Below, piece by piece: positions 24,558 through 32,856 of a DNA stretch of 64,000 nt. This DNA comes from Candidatus Viridilinea mediisalina. GTDB taxonomy: Bacteria > Chloroflexota > Chloroflexia > Chloroflexales > Chloroflexaceae. A program made the translations under genes and the position numbers. The stretch spans positions 1 to 64,000 of the forward strand of contig NZ_NQWI01000002.1 in assembly GCF_002532535.1 (NCBI RefSeq), given 5' to 3'. The notes under the pieces were generated by a model. It did not search any database. It was not told where the DNA came from and was given only the letters and a program-made list of their open reading frames with translations. The number at the start of each line of letters is the position of its first letter. Positions within the stretch are counted from its first letter, which is position 1.

Positions 24558-25073
24558 CTACCCCAACAGCGGACGTAGCGCCGCAAGCAGCGCATCATAA
24601 TCGGGCTCTTGTCCGGCCTGTGGTACATATTCGGCGTACTGGATGATGCCTGCGCCATCAATCAGAAAAACAGCGCGGCTGTTGAGCCGAAAATCTTTTA
24701 GGTAGGTACCGTAAGCTTGGGCAAAGCTCATCTCACGATGATCCGAGAGCGTAATGAGGTTCTTGGCCTCACTGCTGCTGCACCAGCGCGCTTGGGCGAA
24801 GGGCAGATCGGCACTCACCGTCACAACATTGACCTGATCGGCCAGGGCAACCGCTTCGGTATTGAAGCGCACCGACTGCTTCGAGCAGACACCAGTATCA
24901 AGCGAAGGGACGACGCTCAAAATGAGGGGTTTACCAGCAAAATCGGCCAGGGTGACCTCTTTGAGTTTGCTGTTGAGCAGCGTAAAGGCGGGAGCAGCCT
25001 GACCAACAGCCAACTCAGGGCCGACGAGGGCCCGTGGACCGAAGAAATCGAACGCAGCAGCGCGCTCGCTCAT
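24558..25073 (-). CDS. tpx: Thiol peroxidase (Tpx-type peroxiredoxin)
   Basis: The 171-residue protein is full length for Tpx. It has the peroxidatic site SLDTGVCSKQSVRFN (Cys63) and the resolving cysteine in LPFAQARWC (Cys98), a spacing typical of atypical 2-Cys Tpx, plus the ending AEYVPQAGQEPDYDALLAAL. It reduces hydroperoxides using thioredoxin. AAGGAG upstream supports the ATG. It is transcribed alone, opposite to the Cas4-like pair. Both cysteines are encoded by cysteine codons, so it is not a selenoprotein. Confidence 0.95.
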   Translation of the reverse strand: MSERAAAFDFFGPRALVGPELAVGQAAPAFTLLNSKLKEVTLADFAGKPLILSVVPSLDTGVCSKQSVRFNTEAVALADQVNVVTVSADLPFAQARWCSSSEAKNLITLSDHREMSFAQAYGTYLKDFRLNSRAVFLIDGAGIIQYAEYVPQAGQEPDYDALLAALRPLLG

Positions 25074-25150
25074 GGTGTCTTCTCCTTGCTATAGAAGGGG
25101 TTAGGATACGCGGAGGGCGGTGCAGTCTGTGCAAAACCCTCTCATAGTGT

Positions 25151-25247
25151 AAGTGTTCACACTTCTTCTGGGTGCGCGGGCCTCCGGCCCGCATGCGGGC
25201 CGGAGGCCCGCGCACCCAGCAGTTGCTTACCCCAAGTCTGAACACTT
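25151..25247. repeat. 97-bp element with a perfect 48-bp palindrome and AAGTGTTCA ends
   Basis: The centre 25170-25217 is an uninterrupted palindrome (half GGGTGCGCGGGCCTCCGG plus CCCGCA). Outer ends are AAGTGTTCACACTT and AAGTCTGAACACTT, inverted with one mismatch. Seen once in the window. Confidence 0.8.
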
Positions 25248-25329
25248 ATCCTCATAGTGCATAGTTATTGTACACGATATGCAAACCATTTGTCAATACT
25301 TGGCCCCGACTAAGGGAAGCAGAAACTTT

Positions 25330-25549
25330 TAAGTATCCCAGCAGCCTGTCATGCTGAATAGTTCATGGTTTACGACTATCGTAGTGCCGACTTTAGTCGG
25401 CTGAGGTCTTTGGCAGCGATGGGAAGCCGACTAATGGTCTTCCAGTAAATAATCCGCTAACCAGACCTCGCAAATCTGGCATATCTATCAGGTCTAGCCC
25501 GTGCCGCGACACCGGATTAATTTCTGGAACACCATAAGTTGGCACTACC
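25330..25549. repeat. Host interspersed repeat (GTAGTGCCGACTT family), copy 1, carrying a nested element
   Basis: Begins TATCCCAGCAGCCTGTCATG and contains GTAGTGCCGACTTTAGTCGG...GTTGGCACTAC, itself palindromic at its ends. It matches 35393-35610 once the nested 102-bp element is removed from each. The rest of the 25074-25732 gap shows no gene. Confidence 0.8.
25434..25535. mobile_element. 102-bp nested MITE-like element, copy 1
   Basis: Starts ATGGTCTTCCAGTAAATAAT and ends ATTAATTTCTGGAACACCAT; the ends are a 23-base imperfect inverted repeat. It is identical to 35452-35553 by eye but sits at a different point in the same host repeat. Comparison of the two sites gives exact borders and shows no target duplication. 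Confidence 0.85.
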
Positions 25550-25719
25550 TACGGCGCAAACAGGAATGTTCCTACGAACCTTCGCTCAGGATGGCAACGC
25601 AACGGGGTAATCAACAGCATCCGCTTCCCTAAAGTTGGCACTCCGCTAGGGTGACTTTTGCGCTATTGCCTATTTTCTCGTTTCTCGTTTCTGTTTCCTG
25701 CCCTCATGGCTAGGTCTGA

Positions 25720-25725
25720 TATAAT
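25720..25725 (+). promoter_or_regulatory. -10 box of cobA (TATAAT)
   Basis: TATAAT lies seven bases before the ATG at 25733, predicting a leaderless transcript. No good -35 box is visible at the proper distance. Confidence 0.45.
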
Positions 25726-25732
25726 AGCCCCG

Positions 25733-26545
25733 ATGGAGCCAACCAATACCCTAGACCAAACGAGCCCTAGCCCTATGCCTGGTAAAGCCTACCTCGTCGG
25801 TGCTGGCCCTGGCCGCGCTGATCTGATCACTGTTCGCGGTATACACCTCCTACGTCAAGCTGATGTTGTTCTCTACGACTGGCTGGTGGCACGTCAACTG
25901 CTGGCCGAAGCGCCCGAAGCTGCCGAACGCGTCTTTGTCGGGAAGTCGCACGATAAGCACACCCTGGAACAAGATGCCATCACTGAGTTGATGGTGGCCC
26001 ATGTGCGGGCTGGACGCCAAGTGGTGCGGCTCAAAGGCGGCGATCCGAGTGTCTTTGGCCATGCGGGTGAAGAGGCCGCCGCCCTCGCTGCGGCCAACCT
26101 GCCCTTCGAGATCGTGCCGGGGGTCTCGTCGGCCCTCGCCGCCCCGGCCTACGCCGGTATCCCCTTGACCTACCGGGGTCTTGCAACCGGCTTCGCGGTG
26201 GTCACTGGCCACGAGGCATCTGATACCAATAGCCCCACCGATTGGTCGGCGTTGGCCCGCATTCCCACCCTTGTGATCATGATGGGCCTGCATCGCGCCG
26301 ATCGCGTCTGTGCCGCTCTGCTCGCCGCTGGGCGTAGCGCCACCACCCCGGTGGCGGTGATCAGCCGCGCTACCACCAATGAGCAAGAGACGCTCCAAGC
26401 AACCCTTGCGACCCTGCCGGATCGGCTGCGCGACCACATGCTCCCAACTCCGGCCATCCTAGTCATTGGTGCTGTCGCGGCCATGGCCGAGCAACTGGCC
26501 TGGTTCGATCCGCACGAGGTTGCCGAGGGCTTTACGACCTTTTGA
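25733..26545 (+). CDS. cobA: Uroporphyrinogen-III C-methyltransferase
   Basis: The 270-residue SUMT has [25 protein letters not shown], the loop [43 protein letters not shown] and VVTGHE. It methylates uroporphyrinogen III at C2 and C7 to precorrin-2, feeding siroheme or cobalamin synthesis. No HemD or CysG domain is fused. The open frame extends to 25658, but a TATAAT box at 25720 places transcription start at about the ATG at 25733. Met at 25775 is another option. Its stop lies six bases before the ATG of the ABC ATPase. Confidence 0.92.
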   Translation: MEPTNTLDQTSPSPMPGKAYLVGAGPGRADLITVRGIHLLRQADVVLYDWLVARQLLAEAPEAAERVFVGKSHDKHTLEQDAITELMVAHVRAGRQVVRLKGGDPSVFGHAGEEAAALAAANLPFEIVPGVSSALAAPAYAGIPLTYRGLATGFAVVTGHEASDTNSPTDWSALARIPTLVIMMGLHRADRVCAALLAAGRSATTPVAVISRATTNEQETLQATLATLPDRLRDHMLPTPAILVIGAVAAMAEQLAWFDPHEVAEGFTTF

Positions 26546-26550
26546 GCGCG

Positions 26551-27594
26551 ATGTTCCTTGAGTTACAAGCCATCGTTTGTACCTACGACGCAACGCCGGT
26601 GTTGCGTGGGGTGAGCTTGGGGGTAAGTGAGGGGAGCATTACGGCCCTGTTGGGGCCTTCGGGCTGTGGCAAAACCACGCTGCTGCGCGTCGTAGCTGGG
26701 CTCGAACCGGCCCAGCATGGGGCGGTGCTGCTCGAAGGCCAAAGCCTCACAGGTGTGCCCCCCTACCGCCGAGGCTTTGGGCTGATGTTCCAGGACTATG
26801 CGCTCTTTCCGCATCTTGATGTGGCTGGCAATATTGCCTTTGGGCTCAAGGTGCAGGGGCAAGGACGGACGGCCCCGCAGCGCGTCGCCGAACTGCTCGA
26901 ACTAGTAGGGCTACGCGGCTACGAACGGCGGCGCGTCTACGAACTCTCAGGCGGCGAACGGCAGCGCGTCGCGTTGGCCCGTGCCCTCGCACCCCGCCCG
27001 CGCCTGCTGATGCTCGATGAACCCCTGGCAGCCCTCGACCGCGCCCTGCGCGAACGGCTTCAAGATGAACTACGCTCGATTTTGCGCCGTGTCGGCGTGA
27101 CCACCCTCTATGTCACCCATGACCAAGAGGAAGCCTTCGCCCTCGCGGATCACGTAGCACTCTTGAACCAAGGCCAACTGGAGCAACACGGCCCCCCCGA
27201 ACTGGTCTACCAACAACCTGCGAGTACCTGGGTGGCCAGCTTCTTGGGCCTCAACAACCTCGTGGCGGGCCACTGGTGCGCGGATGGACGCATCGCTACC
27301 CCCTTGGGCCAGCTTGCCTGTCGCCATAACGGATCAATTGGCGCACCAGGCAGCCCGGTGTGCATTGTCATCTACCCCGACGCAGCACAGTTCCATGCCG
27401 ACGCACCATGCCAAGTCAGCATCCGCGAACACCAATTCCGTGGGCGCAGCCACCGCGTCCTCGTTCACCACCAGAGTGGCCTCAGTCTCAGCTTTGATCT
27501 GGCCAATCCCCCCGGCCCGCCTGGCACCCAGATCGGCTTGCTGCTCGATCCAGAGCGCATCTATGCGCTGGAACGATCCATAGAAGCTGTCTGA
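26551..27594 (+). CDS. ABC transporter ATPase of the FbpC/PotA/CysA-like importer group
   Basis: The 347-residue protein has Walker A LLGPSGCGKTTLL, Q-loop FQDYALFPHLDVAGNIAFGL, signature LSGGERQRVAL, Walker B LLMLDEPLAALD, switch histidine VTHDQEEAF and a C-terminal TOBE-like region (about 240-347). That layout is used for import of iron, sulfate, polyamine or thiamine. No permease or binding protein lies nearby, so the substrate is open. It follows cobA at six bases and is likely co-expressed; a link to siroheme/sulfate or cobalamin is only inferred. A repeat element begins before its stop. Confidence 0.88.
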   Translation: MFLELQAIVCTYDATPVLRGVSLGVSEGSITALLGPSGCGKTTLLRVVAGLEPAQHGAVLLEGQSLTGVPPYRRGFGLMFQDYALFPHLDVAGNIAFGLKVQGQGRTAPQRVAELLELVGLRGYERRRVYELSGGERQRVALARALAPRPRLLMLDEPLAALDRALRERLQDELRSILRRVGVTTLYVTHDQEEAFALADHVALLNQGQLEQHGPPELVYQQPASTWVASFLGLNNLVAGHWCADGRIATPLGQLACRHNGSIGAPGSPVCIVIYPDAAQFHADAPCQVSIREHQFRGRSHRVLVHHQSGLSLSFDLANPPGPPGTQIGLLLDPERIYALERSIEAV

Positions 27595-27701
27595 AAAAGG
27601 GCATCATGTCGTTGCACACGATGTGGCATGCGCTGGAGTGCCGGCTTTAGCCGGCTGAAGCCGGCACTCCAGCGTCAGATTATAGACTTTTCAGACAGCC
27701 T
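27583..27701. repeat. CTGTCTGAAAAG element, copy 3 (long subtype)
   Basis: About 119 bp; contains the extra block GTCGTTGCACACGATGTGGC shared with the copy at 62061. It overlaps the end of the ABC ATPase gene and touches the stop of the gene at 27701. Confidence 0.9.
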
Positions 27702-27925
27702 TATAGAGAAAAGCGACGGAGACGCTCAATCTGCGCCCGCTCACGTCGATAGACCACAATGAACAGGATGAGCAACAGGGGCAACAAGACCGGCAGATGT
27801 TCGCGTTCGTCCTGAAGTTGGCGCATCAGCGCCCGCATTTGCACCAAGAAGGGATTGCTGGCAATCAATGTATCCAGTGCGTTGCTCAATTGCTGATTGA
27901 AGAATGATCCTTGCGATTCAGACAT
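27701..27925 (-). CDS. Small single-span membrane protein, hypothetical
   Basis: The 74-residue protein has an amphipathic N-terminal half (SNALDTLIASNPFLVQMRALM) and one membrane helix (about 45-60; LPVLLPLLLILFIVVY), then a basic tail RRERAQIERLRR. AAGGAG seven bases before the ATG makes it a credible gene. It is divergent from the Flp pilin gene. No family is recognised; a small accessory protein of the pilus is possible but unsupported. Confidence 0.65.
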   Translation of the reverse strand: MSESQGSFFNQQLSNALDTLIASNPFLVQMRALMRQLQDEREHLPVLLPLLLILFIVVYRRERAQIERLRRFSL

Positions 27926-28065
27926 GAGGGGCTCCTTGTGGACTTGATGGGTTTCAGGGGGGGGTTAGTGCAAAAGCTTACCGATGTACTATAGGCAAAA
28001 AGTACCAAGTATTGTATAGTAGGTAGCATACCACAGGCTTGATAACACGAGAAAGGAGGTATTTC

Positions 28066-28287
28066 ATGCGCTGGTATGCAAGCCAAGCTTGGGAACGTGC
28101 CATAGACATGGTGCGCTGGTTGATGGCGTGGCTGTTGGCGGCACGTGCGCGTGCGCCGGCCCAAGGTCTGACCGAGTACGGTCTTGTGCTCGTGCTTATT
28201 GCGATTACAGCAGTAGGCATTCTCACCCTCGTTGGGCGCACCCTTAGCGAAGTCTGGTACGAGGGCCTGGTTGACGCTTTGCCCTAA
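28066..28287 (+). CDS. Flp/Fap-type pilin
   Basis: The 73-residue protein has the Flp signature in its second half: a short positively charged leader, AQGLTEYGLVLVLIAITAVGILTLVG (Glu after the processing region, hydrophobic helix) and a short C-terminus. It would be processed by a TadV-type prepilin peptidase and assembled into Flp/Tad pili for adhesion. An excellent ribosome-binding site AAAGGAGGT six bases before the ATG at 28066 overrides the longer frame. A strong terminator follows. No tad genes are in the window. The 30-residue stretch before the pilin motif is long for Flp and includes a second hydrophobic patch. Confidence 0.82.
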   Translation: MRWYASQAWERAIDMVRWLMAWLLAARARAPAQGLTEYGLVLVLIAITAVGILTLVGRTLSEVWYEGLVDALP

Positions 28288-28317
28288 TTTTTGTTTTCTT
28301 GCTATTTTCATTCCCTA

Positions 28318-28355
28318 CAGCACCTCCGCATTATGCGGAGGTGCTGTGGTTTTTG
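28318..28355 (+). terminator. Rho-independent terminator of the pilin gene
   Basis: The perfect 12-bp stem CAGCACCTCCGC/GCGGAGGTGCTG with loop ATTAT is followed by TGGTTTTTGG. Confidence 0.9.
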
Positions 28356-28378
28356 GGCTACGCCCAACCCCACATTTT

Positions 28379-28417
28379 TTGTTCGGTTGTGGCGGCGAAG
28401 CCGCCACAACCGAACAA
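28379..28417. repeat. Perfect hairpin, GTGGCGGC-gaa-GCCGCCAC core, TTGTTCGGTT arms
   Basis: 39-base perfect palindrome. Same core as 7611, 44591 and 46048 with different arms. Confidence 0.85.
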
Positions 28418-28486
28418 ATATAAGGGATGGTTTCATGACACTTCACCATTTGCGCCATAAGGTCGTTTCTGAAATCATCCCTAACA

Positions 28487-30451
28487 TTACGTTGCCCGAT
28501 TCTGCGCCAATTGCACAAAGAGGGACAAGAGTTCCGGGTTTTTGAGGGAATCGGGGTTGGCTGCTTGTGCTACGGGCATGCCCATCATGATCTTCTTGAT
28601 CGGCACTTCCAGCTTTTTGCCGCTGAGTGTCCGTGGTACGTCGGGGATGGCAAAGATGGCGTCGGGGACATGGCGCGGCGAAAGGGCGCTGCGGATGGCA
28701 CCTTTGATCTTTGTAGTAAGTTCAGCATCGAGGGTGAGCCCTGGGCGCAAGACGACGAAGAGGGGCATGTAGGAGGTGCCACCGAGCCCTTCGAGGTCAA
28801 CGACGAGGCTGTCGAGTACTTCAGGCAATGCCTCGACGACGCGGTAGATTTCGCTCGAGCCCATGCGGACCCCTTGGCGGTTGATTGTGCTATCGGAGCG
28901 CCCGTAGATCACTACGCCGCCCCGTTCATTGATCACGATCCAGTCGCCATGACGCCATTTGCCAGGGTAGAGTTCAAAGTAGCTCTCGCGGTAGCGTCGT
29001 CCGTCGGGGTCGTTCCAGAAGTAGATGGGCATCGAAGGCATTGGTTGGGCCACGACCAATTCACCCATGCTGCCAATTACGTGGTTGCCATCGCTGTCGA
29101 GTGCCTGCACATCTACGCCCAAGGCGCGACACTGAATTTCGCCACTGTAGACCGGCAGTAGGGGCGTGCCCGCCACAAAGCAGCCGCAGATGTCGGTGCC
29201 GCCACTGATCGAGGCGAGCCATACGTCGGCTTTGATCTGCTCATAGACCCACGCGAAGCCTTCGGGGGGCAGGGGCGATCCGGTTGAGCCGATGCCCTTC
29301 AGACGGCTTAGATTGTACTGCGCTCCCGGACGTACCTCACTCTTCATGAGCGCCGTCAGGTAGCCCGCACTGGTGCCAAAGAAGGTGATGCCCGCTGTTT
29401 CGGCCAGCTTCCAGAGGACGCCCATGTCAGGGTGGCCCGGGCTGCCGTCATAGAGGACGATTGTGCTGCCTACAAGTAAGCCGCCCACCAAGAGGTTCCA
29501 CATCATCCAGCCGGTGGTCGAGAACCAGAAGAAGCGCTCGCCCCGCTTCAGGTCGAGGTGCAGGCTCAACTCCTTCAGATGCTGAATGAGGATTCCTCCT
29601 TGGCTCTGGACAATCGGCTTGGGCAGGCCGGTGGTGCCGGAGGAGTAGAGTACCCAGAGCGGGTGGTCAAAGGGTACCGCGACGCACTGCAACTCACCCG
29701 CCGTATTCAGGGCGCTCGCCCAGCTTACAATTGGCCCCTGTAAATCCTTGGGGGCCGCCTGGGGATCGAGGTAGGGAATAAAGATAGTTGCCTGAAGGCT
29801 CGGCAGGGCCGCCTGAATTTCCGCTATCGCCGTATAGCGTTCGTGGGCCTTGCCGCCATAGCTATAGCCATCTACCGCTACCAGCACCTTGGGTTCAATC
29901 TGGCGGAAGCGGTCAATCACACTCGGACTGCCAAAATCGGGCGAGCAGCTCGACCAGATCGCGCCCAGACTGGCACTGGCGAGGAAGGCCACCAGCGCCT
30001 GAGGGATGTTGGGCACATAGCCCACCACCCGATCACCCGCTTCCACCCCCAACTCGCGCAGGGTCGCCGCAACTGCCGCCACCTGAGCGCGCAACTCCGC
30101 CCAACTCAGCATCGTCAACGCCTGACGTTCCGACTGAAAGACAAGCGCCGGATGTTGCTCATTGGCCTGGCGAAAGACATGCTCCACATAGTTCATGTGT
30201 GCGCCAGGAAACCACTGCGCCCCCGGCATGTGCCGCTCCCCCAAGACTTGGCTGTAGGGTCTACTTGCCTGGATTTGAAAATAGTCCCAGATTGATGCCC
30301 AAAAATCCTCAACATGCGCCACCGACCAACGCCATACATCATCGTAATTGGCGAACTCAAGGCCACGGGTACTCCGCAGCCATGCCATATAGGCCCAAAG
30401 GTTCGTTGCTTCCTGGAGGTCACGCGAGGGAGACCAGAGCAAATTCGTCAT
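28487..30451 (-). CDS. Acetoacetate-CoA ligase (acetoacetyl-CoA synthetase)
   Basis: The 654-residue protein is full length for AACS. The N-terminal ACAS_N-like region has WRWSVAHVEDFWASIWDYFQ. The AMP-binding core has LYSSGTTGLPKPIVQSQGG, FFWFSTTGWMMWN, SISGGTDICGCFV and the YGRSDSTINRQGVRMGSSEIY hinge. The catalytic lysine lies in TLSGKKLEVPIKK. It activates acetoacetate to acetoacetyl-CoA in ketone-body or polyhydroxybutyrate metabolism. AAGGAATAG upstream fits the ATG. It is transcribed alone; the region just upstream is a CACAGAG element. Other medium-size acyl-CoA ligases are less likely given the family-specific N-terminus. Confidence 0.92.
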   Translation of the reverse strand: MTNLLWSPSRDLQEATNLWAYMAWLRSTRGLEFANYDDVWRWSVAHVEDFWASIWDYFQIQASRPYSQVLGERHMPGAQWFPGAHMNYVEHVFRQANEQHPALVFQSERQALTMLSWAELRAQVAAVAATLRELGVEAGDRVVGYVPNIPQALVAFLASASLGAIWSSCSPDFGSPSVIDRFRQIEPKVLVAVDGYSYGGKAHERYTAIAEIQAALPSLQATIFIPYLDPQAAPKDLQGPIVSWASALNTAGELQCVAVPFDHPLWVLYSSGTTGLPKPIVQSQGGILIQHLKELSLHLDLKRGERFFWFSTTGWMMWNLLVGGLLVGSTIVLYDGSPGHPDMGVLWKLAETAGITFFGTSAGYLTALMKSEVRPGAQYNLSRLKGIGSTGSPLPPEGFAWVYEQIKADVWLASISGGTDICGCFVAGTPLLPVYSGEIQCRALGVDVQALDSDGNHVIGSMGELVVAQPMPSMPIYFWNDPDGRRYRESYFELYPGKWRHGDWIVINERGGVVIYGRSDSTINRQGVRMGSSEIYRVVEALPEVLDSLVVDLEGLGGTSYMPLFVVLRPGLTLDAELTTKIKGAIRSALSPRHVPDAIFAIPDVPRTLSGKKLEVPIKKIMMGMPVAQAANPDSLKNPELLSLFVQLAQNRAT

Positions 30452-30472
30452 TGAACTATTCCTTGTCTAATA

Positions 30473-30665
30473 GAGTTTTTACAGAGATGCAGAGGATTGA
30501 ACCACAGAGGCACAGAGAACACAGAGAAGGGGGTGGTATGGCAATCACCATTTTTGGTTAGTTGACACTCCCTGCGTTCCCATACTCTGTGTCCTCGGTG
30601 TCTCTGTGGTTCAATCCTCAGTACCTCTTCTTGTTAACGTTGTGAATCCCTTGTCCAAAAAACTC
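30473..30665. repeat. CACAGAGGCACAGAG element pair with inverted ends
   Basis: Left TAGAGTTTTTACAGAGATGC and AACCACAGAGGCACAGAG; right CTCGGTGTCTCTGTGGTTCA and AAAAAACTCTA. About 193 bp with long-range inverted ends, the most complete copy of the family. Confidence 0.8.
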
Positions 30666-30683
30666 TATCCCTGCCCTCCCTCT

Positions 30684-31922
30684 CTACTCACTCAAACGTG
30701 CCAGGCTATGAGCCAACACCGCAATTCCTTGGAGGATATGTTCCGGTTCGACCTGCTCATCAGTGAGCGAACTATCCCCATAGCGGCAGGGGATGAAGAT
30801 CATGGCGGTCGGGGCGAGGTGGGCCATAAAGAGGCTATTGTGGTAGGTGCGGCTCACCATGAACTGACGCGGCAGCCCCAGGTCTTCACAGACACGCACA
30901 ATCTGCTCGACCACCCCAGGATCGCAGGTGACTGGTGCATCGCTGCTGTGCATCTGGAAATCATAGGTCACATGGCGGCGCGCACAGATACTTGCTACTG
31001 CCCGATCAATGCTGCGTAGCACATGATCACGCGGCTCGGCAGCAATCTCACGCACTTCAAGGGTCAATGCGGCATGGCCAGGGATCATATTGACCAGCCC
31101 TGGTTCAATCTGAAAAAGGCTGGTGGTGGCCACCGTATGGGGCCGGTTGGTGGCGAGGGCTGCCGCCTCGACTGCCAGGGCAATTTCGGCTCCGGCCAGC
31201 AACGCATCGCGCCGTTCCAGCATCAGGGTGGAACCAGCATGGCTATGCTGCCCATGCAACCAGAGTTGCAACGTGGTGGCTGCGGCCATCGCCCGCACTA
31301 CGCCAATCGCTTCGCCCTCAGTGGCGAGCAGCGGCCCTTGTTCAATGTAGAGTTCGATAAAGGCGGCATAATGGCCCGGAGCCAACGCCACCTGCTCCAG
31401 TGGTTCAGCCAAGCCAGCAGCCTGACGCCAATCCTCCAGCGTGCGACCAGTGGCATCTTGGAGCGCCCGCAGTTGTTCGGCCTGCACCAAACCGGCGAGG
31501 GCGCGCCCGGCCAAACAACCTAAGCCAAAGCGGGTTGGTGCATCGCCCGCAAAGACCAGCAATTCCAAGCTGCGGCGCGGCTGAAAGCCAGCCCGTTGCA
31601 GCGCCCGCACAGCCTCAAGCGCCCCCACCACCCCCACCGCCCCCGCAAAACGGCCCGCCTGGGGCGCTGTATCAAGGTGCGAACCACTCGCCACCGCTGG
31701 CAATTGCGGCTCGCGTCCGGGCCAACGGGCAAAGAGGTTACCCAAACCATCCTCGCGCACCTCTAGCCCACTGGCCAAACAACGGGCCCGCACGTAGGCC
31801 CGCGCCCGCACCTCCGCCTCCCCATAGATCAAGCGGGTCACAGCGGGCGCGGGTGCCTCCGTATAGGCCGCGAGGATGTCCAAATCGGCCATAATGGTCT
31901 CAAGGTCAATCAGCAACTCCAT
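30684..31922 (-). CDS. M20-type amidohydrolase (allantoate/ureidoglycolate/carbamoylase family) with replaced catalytic residues
   Basis: The 412-residue protein aligns throughout with the Zn-dependent allantoate amidohydrolase/carbamoylase group: SGSHLDTAPQAGRF (His82, Asp84), the dimer-domain HGQHSHAGST and YHNSLFMAHLAPTAM. Several key residues differ. The bridging Asp of the usual GxxDG is Ala93. The catalytic Glu-Glu pair of SEEPTRFG reads GDAPTRFG (Asp127, Ala128). The last metal histidine of the usual SHSPEE segment is replaced in CRYGDSSLTDEQ. It may be a pseudoenzyme or use altered chemistry. The ATG at 31922 overlaps the end of the ureidoglycine aminohydrolase gene. Confidence 0.85.
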   Translation of the reverse strand: MELLIDLETIMADLDILAAYTEAPAPAVTRLIYGEAEVRARAYVRARCLASGLEVREDGLGNLFARWPGREPQLPAVASGSHLDTAPQAGRFAGAVGVVGALEAVRALQRAGFQPRRSLELLVFAGDAPTRFGLGCLAGRALAGLVQAEQLRALQDATGRTLEDWRQAAGLAEPLEQVALAPGHYAAFIELYIEQGPLLATEGEAIGVVRAMAAATTLQLWLHGQHSHAGSTLMLERRDALLAGAEIALAVEAAALATNRPHTVATTSLFQIEPGLVNMIPGHAALTLEVREIAAEPRDHVLRSIDRAVASICARRHVTYDFQMHSSDAPVTCDPGVVEQIVRVCEDLGLPRQFMVSRTYHNSLFMAHLAPTAMIFIPCRYGDSSLTDEQVEPEHILQGIAVLAHSLARLSE

Positions 31923-32656
31923 GGTTCTCGCTGCACATCCTTGTAGTAGATATAGCGCGCCGGTTGCTTGCCGAGCGCCGCAAACCATTGCGGGCAGAAT
32001 GGCCCCATCCAGATGCAATCGCCCGCCTGCACCGGATACCATTCGTTGCCGAGCCGATAGATGCCCTGGCCCTCCAACATGAGCAGACCATGCTCCATCA
32101 CATGGGTCTCGACCAACGGCAGCGTCGCACCGGGCTGGAAGGTAAAGACATTCACCGCCAGATCAAAGGCAGGCGTTGCAGGCAACAGGGTCTTCAGCAA
32201 CAAACCCTCGTCACCCAAAAAGGCTTCATCGGCTACCTCATGCACATGGCCCATCACCAACGCTGGCAGCGCAACGCCCGCCAAAGGGTGGTAGCGACGC
32301 TGAAAGAGCAGCAACCCCGCCGCCAACTCCGTCGTCACCCGATAATCCTGCTGGGGCGGAAGGTAGAGAAAGCCCCCCGTTTCCAAGGCTACCACGCGAT
32401 CATCCAGGGCAACCTCGACACTGCCCGAGCGCACAAAGAGCAGCACTTCATCATCGTGGTGGGTACGCTGGCCCAACCCATCGGGATCAAGTTCAACCAA
32501 CAGCATCACAAAACGCGCACCCAAAGGCGGCCCAATCAACACACAGCATGTCGCCCCCGGCCATGCGGGATGCGCCGCACGCACCAAGCTATCCGGCGTC
32601 AAGAGCGCATAACGCTCGGTAACAGCACTGCGCGTCTGGCCAAGCAAAGGTTGCAT
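31910..32656 (-). CDS. allE: (S)-ureidoglycine aminohydrolase (bicupin)
   Basis: The 248-residue double cupin has the C-terminal metal site in VETHVMEHGL (Glu-x-His-x3-His) and the Gln of CPQWFAA, with YYKDVQR following; these match the Mn ligands and substrate lysine of ureidoglycine aminohydrolases. It releases ammonia from (S)-ureidoglycine to give ureidoglycolate in purine breakdown. The N-terminal cupin has HHDDEVLLFV. It overlaps the M20 gene by 13 bases, so the pair is translated together. No allantoinase or urate genes are present in the window. Confidence 0.88.
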   Translation of the reverse strand: MQPLLGQTRSAVTERYALLTPDSLVRAAHPAWPGATCCVLIGPPLGARFVMLLVELDPDGLGQRTHHDDEVLLFVRSGSVEVALDDRVVALETGGFLYLPPQQDYRVTTELAAGLLLFQRRYHPLAGVALPALVMGHVHEVADEAFLGDEGLLLKTLLPATPAFDLAVNVFTFQPGATLPLVETHVMEHGLLMLEGQGIYRLGNEWYPVQAGDCIWMGPFCPQWFAALGKQPARYIYYKDVQREPWSC

Positions 32657-32756
32657 GGTGGGAATGTCTTACAGGCGGGTTTGGGATGGCCTGGCCCTCC
32701 CAAAAACCACCTATCGGCAAGTAAAACCTAGCGGATACACCACTGCATAATCATTA

Positions 32757-32855
32757 GAAGCAGTCTGAAAAGCTCGTGGGCATGCGTTGGAGTGCCGGCT
32801 TCAGCCGGCTAAAGCCGGCACTCCAACGCCAGTTGATAGACTTTTCAGACAGCCT
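32757..32855. repeat. CTGTCTGAAAAG element, copy 4
   Basis: Complete copy with GAGTGCCGGCTTCAGCCGGC hairpin. It abuts the stop of the Uma2 fragment. Confidence 0.9.
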
Positions 32856-32856
32856 C

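Noticed and set aside
24558-25073. Selenoprotein candidate because a selC gene is present
   Set aside because: Both catalytic positions of the thiol peroxidase are ordinary cysteine codons, and no in-frame TGA is needed.
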